A stretch of DNA of 63,962 bases. Source: Sulfuricella denitrificans. Lineage in GTDB: Bacteria; Pseudomonadota; Gammaproteobacteria; Burkholderiales; Sulfuricellaceae. The stretch spans positions 1 through 63,962 of the forward strand of contig NSJJ01000018.1 in assembly GCA_002632355.1 (NCBI GenBank), given 5' to 3'. How positions within the stretch are numbered: the first letter of the stretch is position 1; every line of letters starts with the position of its first letter. Under the pieces are notes generated by a model. That model was not told the DNA's origin, made no database searches, and saw only the letters and a list, made by a program, of their open reading frames with translations. Positions 55,133 to 62,043 of the stretch are shown here, piece after piece. A program made the position numbers and the translations under genes.

Positions 55133-55399
55133 ATGTCCAGTCCACAAAATTTCGATCCGAAAGCCTACTGGAGCGCAACACTAAAACTCCTGATTACAAC
55201 CCTTGCCGTCTGGTTCCTGGTTTCATTCGGCGCCGGCATCCTGTTCCGCGATGCGCTCGACAACATCCATCTCGGTGGCTATCCACTCGGTTTCTGGTTC
55301 GCCCAGCAGGGTTCCATCTTTGTTTTTGTCGGCCTGATTTTCTGGTACGCCGGGCGCATGGACAAAATCGACCGCGAACATGACGTTCACGAAGACTAA
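55133..55399 (+). CDS. DUF4212 protein, small subunit of sodium:solute symporter
   Basis: The 88 residues have two membrane helices and the motif QQGSIFVFVGLIFWYAGRMD, characteristic of the putative small subunit (TIGR03647-type) that always precedes a VC_2705-type symporter. GGGGG before the ATG. The symporter follows 12 nt later. Confidence 0.92.
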   Translation: MSSPQNFDPKAYWSATLKLLITTLAVWFLVSFGAGILFRDALDNIHLGGYPLGFWFAQQGSIFVFVGLIFWYAGRMDKIDREHDVHED

Positions 55400-55411
55400 G
55401 GGGAAAACAAC

Positions 55412-57223
55412 ATGGATCTGAAAACCTTAACATTCATCGTGGTGGGCCTGTCGTTTGCCCTCTACATCGGCATAGCCATCTGGGCGCGTGCCGGAACCAC
55501 CAAAGAGTTCTACGTCGCCGGCGGCGGCGTGCATCCGATCGTCAACGGCATGGCAACGGGCGCTGACTGGATGTCTGCTGCCTCATTTATCTCCATGGCT
55601 GGCCTGATCGCCTTCCTCGGTTATGGCGGCTCCGTCTACCTGATGGGCTGGACCGGCGGCTATGTGCTGCTTGCCGTTCTACTGGCCCCGTACCTGCGCA
55701 AATTTGGCAAGTTCACCGTGCCCCAGTTCATCGGCGACCGGTATTACTCGCAAACCGCGCGTATCGTGGCGGTGGTTTGCCTGATCTTCATCTCCTTCAC
55801 CTATGTAGCCGGACAGATGCGCGGCGTCGGTATCGTGTTCTCCCGCTTCCTCGAAGTGGACATCACCACCGGCCTGATCATCGGTATGGGTCTGGTGTTC
55901 TTCTACGCCGTGTTGGGTGGCATGAAGGGTATCACCTACACCCAGGTGGCCCAGTACATCGTGCTGATTTTTGCCTACACCATTCCGGCAGTGTTCATTT
56001 CCCTGCAAATCGCTGGCAACCCGCTGCCACAGCTGGGTCTGGGCGGTCACACGGGCGACATGTACTTCCTCGAAAAACTGAACAAGACCGTGACGGACCT
56101 GGGCTTTGCCGCTTACACCTCCGGCAACAAGAGCATGATCGACGTGTTCTGCATCACCCTGGCTCTGATGGCGGGTACCGCTGGTCTGCCACACGTGATT
56201 GTGCGCTTCTTCACGGTGCCCAAGGTACATGACGCACGTCTCTCCGCCGGCTGGGCCCTGGTCTTTATCGCCATCCTCTACACCGCTGCTCCGGCAGTCG
56301 GTGCCATGGCACGTTACAACCTTCATGCTACAGTCAATTCCGCCGTTGCAACTGGTGGCGACGTTTTTGCTCCCGAGGCCAGCATCCAGGGCGAAACCCG
56401 TCCGGAATGGATGAAGCGCTGGGAGAAGACCGGTCTGATCAAGTGGGAAGACAAGAACGGCGACGGCCGCATCCAGTACTACAACGAGAAGAGCAAGGAT
56501 GAGGCTTTCCTGGCCAAAGCGGCAGCTGCCGGCTGGAAGGGCAACGAGCTGGGCTCCGACAAGAAAGGCAAGTTCGATGGCACGGTCGACCGTGACATCA
56601 TGGTGCTGGCCAACCCGGAAATTGCCGGTCTGCCCAACTGGGTGATTGCCCTGATCGCCGCCGGCGGTATTGCAGCCGCGCTATCCACTGCCGCCGGTCT
56701 GCTGCTGGTGATCTCTTCTTCCATCTCGCATGACCTTCTGAAGGGTGTATTCGCCAAGAACATCTCTGAAAAAGGGGAGTTGCTGGCAGGGCGTATTGCC
56801 GCAGCCGTGGCAGTCGGTATTGCGGGCTATCTGGGCTACAACCCGCCTGGCTTCGTCGCCCAAGTGGTGGCGTTCGCCTTCGGTCTGGCCTGCGCATCGT
56901 TGTTCCCGACCATCGTGCTGGGCATCTTCAGCAAGAAGATGAACCGGGGCGGTGCCATCGCGGGCATGCTCACCGGCCTGACCTTCACCATGGCGTATAT
57001 CGTGTACTTCAAGCGCGACGTGCTGCTTGGCATGGACAAGGTGCCAGACAGCCAGTGGCTGTTCGGCATCTCTCCGGAAGGAATCGGCGTCATCGGCATG
57101 CTGCTCAACTTCGCTATCTCGTTCATCGTGATGAAAATGACCACACCATGCCCGGATCATATCCAGCACCTGGTGGAGGGCATTCGCTACCCACGTGGCG
57201 CAGGTACAGCCCAGTCTCATTGA
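55412..57223 (+). CDS. Sodium:solute symporter, VC_2705 subfamily
   Basis: The 603 residues have about 13 membrane helices of the SSS family (TTKEFYVAGG, ATGADWMSAASF near the N-terminus). Relative to the acetate permease ActP it has a hydrophilic insert at about 320-400 that contains DKNGDGRIQYYNE (347-359), an EF-hand-like calcium loop. The transported solute is unknown (acetate or a similar small acid is often guessed). It pairs with the DUF4212 protein and faces the DUF294 genes across a terminator. Confidence 0.92.
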   Translation: MDLKTLTFIVVGLSFALYIGIAIWARAGTTKEFYVAGGGVHPIVNGMATGADWMSAASFISMAGLIAFLGYGGSVYLMGWTGGYVLLAVLLAPYLRKFGKFTVPQFIGDRYYSQTARIVAVVCLIFISFTYVAGQMRGVGIVFSRFLEVDITTGLIIGMGLVFFYAVLGGMKGITYTQVAQYIVLIFAYTIPAVFISLQIAGNPLPQLGLGGHTGDMYFLEKLNKTVTDLGFAAYTSGNKSMIDVFCITLALMAGTAGLPHVIVRFFTVPKVHDARLSAGWALVFIAILYTAAPAVGAMARYNLHATVNSAVATGGDVFAPEASIQGETRPEWMKRWEKTGLIKWEDKNGDGRIQYYNEKSKDEAFLAKAAAAGWKGNELGSDKKGKFDGTVDRDIMVLANPEIAGLPNWVIALIAAGGIAAALSTAAGLLLVISSSISHDLLKGVFAKNISEKGELLAGRIAAAVAVGIAGYLGYNPPGFVAQVVAFAFGLACASLFPTIVLGIFSKKMNRGGAIAGMLTGLTFTMAYIVYFKRDVLLGMDKVPDSQWLFGISPEGIGVIGMLLNFAISFIVMKMTTPCPDHIQHLVEGIRYPRGAGTAQSH

Positions 57224-57243
57224 TCCGGGTGTCTCCGGAGCAT

Positions 57244-57271
57244 AAAAAACCCCGCTTCGGCGGGGTTTTTT
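57244..57271. terminator. Bidirectional intrinsic terminator
   Basis: AAAAAACCCCGC (57244-57255), loop TTCG, GCGGGGTTTTTT (57260-57271): a perfect stem with A- and T-runs on both sides. It separates the symporter (+) from the exonuclease (-). Confidence 0.93.
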
Positions 57272-57292
57272 ATTGCCTTTACAAGCGGCATG

Positions 57293-57997
57293 TCAGACGG
57301 GGTGAGTTTGCTGCCTTCGTTCGCGTTCCTTATCTCGCAAGCCCTGAAAGCTCATTGCCCGTCCAGTCTCCAGATGAGGGCGTAGAGCCAGCAATAACTC
57401 CGCAGTTGCCAGGGCGTCAGCCAGAGCACTATGGCGGGCATAGTTATCAATCTGGAAAAACGCCATCCACTGGTCGAGCGAGCGATAACGGTGTGCCAAC
57501 TGCGGATAGAGAGCCGGAGCGACGTAGGCCAGATCGGCCCATACGTGCAGGAATCTGAAGCCAAGATACACCTTCATGGCCCGCCCGATCATGGCCTGGT
57601 CAAATGCGACGTGGAAGGCCACAAGCGGCGATTTGCCCAGAAACTCCAGAAAAGTGAGCAGGGCCTCGGCCGGTGGCATGCCTAGTCGCTGGGCCTCGCC
57701 ACCGATGCCATGAATCAGGATGTTGTCTTTGTCGCTGATCCGGCTTTGTTGCAGGACGATATCCAGACTATCGGCCAAGGCGATCCGGCCATTGACCATT
57801 GCAACCGCGCCAATGGCGATCAGGCAATCCTTGCGCACATCAAGGCCACTGCTTTCGACATCGACTACCACCACTCGGCTGGTATCGAGCGGCTGCCGCG
57901 CATCCACATCGGGCAAGGCCCGCCAGGCCTTCAAGCGGTTCGCCTGACTGGCCGTTAGCTCAGGTTTTTTACCGAACAGCCGCTGCAGCAGGTTCAT
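57293..57997 (-). CDS. DEDDh 3'-5' exonuclease (DNA polymerase III epsilon-like)
   Basis: The 234 residues contain the exonuclease motifs ExoI VVVDVESSG with D46 and E48, an FHVAFDQAMI-like ExoII region, and HSALADALATAELL as ExoIII with the catalytic His and Asp. It is an RNase T/DnaQ superfamily member, longer at the N-terminus than DnaQ and lacking its polymerase-binding tail. It starts within the last codons of the DUF294 gene (ATGA overlap), so the two are co-translated. Confidence 0.88.
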   Translation of the reverse strand: MNLLQRLFGKKPELTASQANRLKAWRALPDVDARQPLDTSRVVVVDVESSGLDVRKDCLIAIGAVAMVNGRIALADSLDIVLQQSRISDKDNILIHGIGGEAQRLGMPPAEALLTFLEFLGKSPLVAFHVAFDQAMIGRAMKVYLGFRFLHVWADLAYVAPALYPQLAHRYRSLDQWMAFFQIDNYARHSALADALATAELLLALRPHLETGRAMSFQGLRDKERERRQQTHPV

Positions 57998-59895
57998 ATC
58001 TGGTAATCCAGCCCCAGCTTGGTCTGCAGTTTGCGCGCCTGGCGGAAAGCTTCTTTCAGGATGCGCTGGTCGAGACTGTTGAGGCTATCCGGGTCCACCC
58101 TGTTGCTGAGTTTCTCACCGCGTTCGGTCTGCTCGTGGTGCAGGCGCAGGCGCAGGAGCTGGATAAACAGAAAAGCGTCGCAATAGGCCTCGGCATCATG
58201 AGGCTTGAGATTTAGGGGGGCGGCGATATCCCTCAGGCGTTGCAAGGTGTTGGTGGCCATGATGCCGTGCGCCAGAGCGAATATCCTGGCTGCATCGACA
58301 AAGGGTGTGATCCCGTTCAGCTTGAGGTCGAGGGTATGGCCCTCGCCGATGACAAAATCGCGCACCATTCCCAGTGGCGGCCGGTTTTTCAGGGCATTGG
58401 CCGCCAATTGATGCAGGAAACGGGAATTTTTGCTTGCCTCGACGCTTAACCACTCGCGCAGTTCACCTGCGAGATGTTCGGCGCCAAACAGGGGGCGGAA
58501 GTCGAAGAAAATGGTGGAGTGGAGCAGGTCCATGGGTGCGCCATGGTAGATCCATTTATCGAAGATGTCTTTCCATTCGCCGAGCGAAAGACACCATTTT
58601 GGATTCGATGCCATGACATCACCACCGCACAGCGGAAAGCCGCATTCATCCAGTGATTTGTTGATGCGCAGGGCAAAGGGCAGCAGGCGGGCACGCACCT
58701 CATCCGAACTGGAGCCCTCGGGTACGCTGAAAATGAGGCCATTGTCCTGATCGGTGTTCAAGGTCTGTTCGATTCTTCCTTCCGAACCGAGCGCCATCCA
58801 GCAGAATTCGATATCCCCCAGGGGATTTTCGCGCAGCTCCAGCTCGATGATACGGCAGGTAAGCAGATCGTTCAGGGTGGAGATGATCTGGGTCAGCTGT
58901 TCGGCTGCAACGCCCTGTGCCAGCATGTTATGGGCAAGCTCACGGATGTCGAGCGCCGACTGCTGCAGACATTCGATCCGCTCCGCATTGCGGATGGCGC
59001 TGCTGATCTGGCGCAAACCAACCCGCTGCAGACTGAACAGGTCTTTTTCTGAAAGCAGCCCCTTTAGATGACCGTTTTCCACCATCAGAATATGCCGGAA
59101 CCCGTGCTTTGCCATGGCCAGCGCGGCTTCGTGGACCAGGGCGTTAGGCGGCAAAGTGTATGGGTTCGGGCTCATGACGCTGGACAGAGGCGTCTCCAGA
59201 CTCAGGCCAGGCAACGTCACGCGAGAAAGTACGTCATGGAGGGTAAAAATTCCCACGGGTCTGTGATGGGCATCGACGGCGACCATGGACCCAATGCCGA
59301 GCTGTTGCATGGACGTCAGAACTTCCCGCAGCGGCGTCTCCGGACTGCAGGCGACGGGTTCGCGCCGGATGATGGCAGCAAGCGGGCTGGACATGGATTG
59401 CTGTTCAGCGCTGGACTGTGAATATTGGGCCTGGATAATGTGTTTGGACTGCTCCAGAAGGTTCGCGATCCGGCGCGTACAGAAATCGTGGAACGCCTCG
59501 CTCTTGTGAGTCAGAGCGATGAAATCCACCGCGCCAAGCTCATAACAGAACACATCTTCGCGTGCCCGGTAAATGCTGGTGACGGGTCGTTTGGAAAGCA
59601 GCGCGCCAAGCGGAAAACATTCACCTTCGTGAAGTTCGAGCCAGGCGGCGTCTTCCTGTGCCTGCACCACGCCCTGTTCGCCTTGCACCACACCTTGCTT
59701 GATGAGGAAAAACTTATGCGCTTCCCCCTGTTCGGGCGACAGCACGACTTCGCCTTTGGCGTAATAAGCGATTTCCAGCCGCGCCGCCAGCCACTCCAGA
59801 TGCTCTTGCTCCATCCTGTCGAACGGGGCAAAGCGAGTCAAATGGCCAAGTGTGGCGAGGATCAGGGAATTAGGGGGTGTTGTTGAATAACTCAT
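57994..59895 (-). CDS. cNMP-binding/CBS/DUF294 putative nucleotidyltransferase
   Basis: The 633 residues are arranged as an N-terminal cyclic-nucleotide-binding-like domain (about 25-140), two CBS motifs (about 175-285), a DUF294 nucleotidyltransferase-like domain with GSEGR (370-374) and acidic D382/D384, and a DUF294 C-terminal helical domain. The layout resembles GlnD-type signal-protein nucleotidyltransferases, and the active-site acids are kept. I start at MSYSTTPPNS because GAGGAT lies before it; the frame is open 16 codons further. It is adjacent to, and convergent with, the symporter pair. Confidence 0.87.
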   Translation of the reverse strand: MSYSTTPPNSLILATLGHLTRFAPFDRMEQEHLEWLAARLEIAYYAKGEVVLSPEQGEAHKFFLIKQGVVQGEQGVVQAQEDAAWLELHEGECFPLGALLSKRPVTSIYRAREDVFCYELGAVDFIALTHKSEAFHDFCTRRIANLLEQSKHIIQAQYSQSSAEQQSMSSPLAAIIRREPVACSPETPLREVLTSMQQLGIGSMVAVDAHHRPVGIFTLHDVLSRVTLPGLSLETPLSSVMSPNPYTLPPNALVHEAALAMAKHGFRHILMVENGHLKGLLSEKDLFSLQRVGLRQISSAIRNAERIECLQQSALDIRELAHNMLAQGVAAEQLTQIISTLNDLLTCRIIELELRENPLGDIEFCWMALGSEGRIEQTLNTDQDNGLIFSVPEGSSSDEVRARLLPFALRINKSLDECGFPLCGGDVMASNPKWCLSLGEWKDIFDKWIYHGAPMDLLHSTIFFDFRPLFGAEHLAGELREWLSVEASKNSRFLHQLAANALKNRPPLGMVRDFVIGEGHTLDLKLNGITPFVDAARIFALAHGIMATNTLQRLRDIAAPLNLKPHDAEAYCDAFLFIQLLRLRLHHEQTERGEKLSNRVDPDSLNSLDQRILKEAFRQARKLQTKLGLDYQI

Positions 59896-59968
59896 GATAT
59901 CCTCACTGGAATCCTGGGAACGGGCATAGACTCCACAAAGCAAGAGATCGCCTTCATCCGGATAAGTA

Positions 59969-60499
59969 TTAACGCACCAAACCCGGAGAAATCAGGGCTG
60001 AAAGCGGCTTCATTTCAGCTTTTTCGTCGCTGACCTCGATAACCTCGAGCAATCTGGCAAGACTTCTGTTCAGGTCTTCCAGCACTTCATCCGGCAGTTG
60101 ATCAAGCGCTTCAGGGAGCACACCCCGTGCAGGCCCTGGCGCATTTGCAACAATGCGCAACCCCTCTTCGGTAAGAAACAGACGAACAATCCGCTGATCA
60201 GGGTCATTGCGTTCCCTGCGAACCAGATCGCGCTTCGTTAACTTGTCGAGCAGGTTGCTCGCTGTTGAAAGATGCACGGACATGGCCTTGGCAAGATCTG
60301 AAACCCGCTGACCAGGATGCCCGGCAATTTCCCTCATTGCCCATAACTGAGCCCCGCTCAAGCCGCATTGATCTTCAATTTTACGGAAATGCTGTTGTGC
60401 CGAGCTGACAATTTGCCTGAATTTCTTCAGGGCTTCCAGTGACTTCTCGCGCAAACCCGGCTCCTGTTCGCTTGCCATCCTGCGTTGATTCGTTTTCAA
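59969..60499 (-). CDS. MarR-family transcriptional regulator
   Basis: The 176 residues have a winged-helix domain with the recognition region DLAKAMSVHLSTASNLLDKLTKRDLVRRE and the wing RNDPDQRIVRLFLTEEG, flanked by dimerisation helices. The start is uncertain: TTG at 60499 or the in-frame ATG at 60478 (MASEQEPG). Neither has an ideal ribosome-binding site. Palindromic ATTCTGA half-sites lie upstream. The ligand and targets are unknown. Confidence 0.88.
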   Translation of the reverse strand: MKTNQRRMASEQEPGLREKSLEALKKFRQIVSSAQQHFRKIEDQCGLSGAQLWAMREIAGHPGQRVSDLAKAMSVHLSTASNLLDKLTKRDLVRRERNDPDQRIVRLFLTEEGLRIVANAPGPARGVLPEALDQLPDEVLEDLNRSLARLLEVIEVSDEKAEMKPLSALISPGLVR

Positions 60500-60610
60500 G
60501 GGGTATTATTCACCTGAAAAAAGGAATCTCCACAATGCCCAGTTTTTGATGATTCCTCAAGCCTTTTCCGCTAAGAATAACTCACCGGTCAATGTGGCAG
60601 CTTCATATTT

Positions 60611-60660
60611 ATTCTGACTCAGAATGCGTTTGGGCTACACAAACTATCTGCATTCTGAAT
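60611..60660. promoter_or_regulatory. ATTCTGA/TCAGAAT half-sites upstream of marR gene
   Basis: ATTCTGACTCAGAAT (60611-60625) is a perfect 7-bp palindrome with one central base. A further ATTCTGA is at 60652-60658 and TCAGAAT at 60845-60851. This is a plausible operator for the MarR regulator, starting about 110 bp upstream of it. Confidence 0.4.
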
Positions 60661-60676
60661 ATTGGTGCCGTCCTCC

Positions 60677-60808
60677 TCACAACGCTTGGGCAGGACAGCA
60701 TCCAAGGGCGAACGCAAGCGTGTCTCGCTCGAGATACTGTGCGTAAGTGGTAGCTTCTTCCTTGGTGTCGGCGCGAACTCCTAGAAGATGAATGTACAAA
60801 AATTCAAC
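60677..60808 (-). pseudogene. Possible gene remnant
   Basis: On the minus strand a frame of 43 codons, ending in TGA, reads like protein, with GVRADTKEEATTYAQYL followed by ERDTLAFALGCCPAQAL. It is preceded by a stop and has no ATG start, so it looks like the C-terminal tail of a decayed gene. The family is not recognised. Confidence 0.3.
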
Positions 60809-60908
60809 CTATAGTTCTACATTGCCAATCAAATACCATTGACATCAGAATGCGAGGCTAAATAGAATACCGCGGTGTCCTAAATGTACGATGGATAAAT
60901 AACAAAAA

Positions 60909-61127
60909 ATGCCGCGCCTTCACTCAACAATAGCATTCGCGCTTATGCCCGAACGACCCAGTATCAGTTACAACATTTCCGAGGAAGCCAGTGATGAAAC
61001 GAATAGAAATCCTTTTTCATTTTATAGGCTGGGATATGGAAAAGTTACTGATGGCCGCAAGCTGGCAGCAATACCTCTAGACCCTGCGGAATTCGCTGAA
61101 CAGATCAATCGAGTCCGACCCCATTGA
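60909..61127 (+). CDS. Short unidentified open frame in a gene-poor stretch
   Basis: A 72-residue frame whose last 30 residues (GKVTDGRKLAAIPLDP and following) look protein-like, while the first part is not convincing. No good ribosome-binding site. It could be a remnant joined to an upstream start. Apart from this and the remnant at 60677-60808, nothing is seen in 60500-61198. Confidence 0.3.
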   Translation: MPRLHSTIAFALMPERPSISYNISEEASDETNRNPFSFYRLGYGKVTDGRKLAAIPLDPAEFAEQINRVRPH

Positions 61128-61234
61128 TTGTAAAATCTCACGCTGATTTAGAGGACAAACAGATCGTTCTATCCGTGTTATTGAATTTACCAAGAGCCAT
61201 GACTGAAGAAAACAACCGTAATGCAAGAACCAAT

Positions 61235-62041
61235 ATGAAGCATGCACTGGGCCTCTGGCTCGCCGTCCTGTTGTGTTTCCTGGTTACCGCCGGCGCGCAG
61301 GCTGCGCAGAGTCGTGTCGAATGCGCCCGGCAGCCCGAGGCACTGCTGCATCTACTCAAGCCGGAGGAACAGGCAAAAGCCGTGGCCGTGGTGGAAAAAT
61401 TCATGCAGCTCGACTGGAAAGATGGTCGTGGCCAGTTGCCCAACCCTCACGATTATTACGAACCATTGATCGTCGAAAAGCCTTTCAATCAAATGAGCGG
61501 CGAAGAAGCCCTGATCCGCAGCTACCGCATCGTCAGCGCCTGCACCTACATGCGTGAGGTGTACCAGATCCAGGTGTTGCTGGATATCGCCGGAATCCGG
61601 GTCTCCGAGCCCCGCCTGAACAGAAATGGCACCATAACCGCATTTGAACGCCCTCAAACAGTCTACGACACCAAGCTGGGCGGCGCGCAGAGCCCGCTGG
61701 AGGGTGCCACCTTGGTGGCTGAATACTCCTCGTTGCACTGGAAGCTCTACCGTCCCCCCACCCGGCTGCACATGCTGTTCCTGATGGTCGTCAAGCATAA
61801 GGACAGCAAGGACTGGCGTATTTATCACGGCGACCGGCTCAGGTCGCATGTGGGTATTCGCGAGCAGATTCCTTACCTTCAGAAGTGGCGGAACCGAATC
61901 AGTCGTAGCCTATCGAAATGCGCCGATTCCAAGGGACTGCTTGGAAAAGAAGAATGTGACGACATTCGGGGCGAAGATGAAGAAAGCAAACGCTACTTCC
62001 ACGATGTCGAAACCCTGATCCCGCTTCCGCAAGGAGAATGA
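61235..62041 (+). CDS. Exported protein of unknown function upstream of the cell-wall hydrolase
   Basis: The 268 residues from the ATG at 61235 start with a clear Sec signal peptide (MKHALGLWLAVLLCFLVTAG, cleavage near AQA). An ATG at 61199 would add a polar stretch. The mature part is charged, with cysteines early and late (VECARQ, SACTYM, SKCADSKG, KEECDD) and no membrane anchor. I recognise no family. The stop is 2 nt from the next start, so translation is coupled. A periplasmic partner or immunity role is inference from position only. Confidence 0.75.
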   Translation: MKHALGLWLAVLLCFLVTAGAQAAQSRVECARQPEALLHLLKPEEQAKAVAVVEKFMQLDWKDGRGQLPNPHDYYEPLIVEKPFNQMSGEEALIRSYRIVSACTYMREVYQIQVLLDIAGIRVSEPRLNRNGTITAFERPQTVYDTKLGGAQSPLEGATLVAEYSSLHWKLYRPPTRLHMLFLMVVKHKDSKDWRIYHGDRLRSHVGIREQIPYLQKWRNRISRSLSKCADSKGLLGKEECDDIRGEDEESKRYFHDVETLIPLPQGE

Positions 62042-62043
62042 AC

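Noticed and set aside
60982-61080. Alternative 28-codon frame beginning MKRIEILFHFIGWDME in the gene-poor stretch
   Set aside because: Very short, no homology recognised, and it overlaps the other weak frame; a ribosome-binding site alone is not enough.
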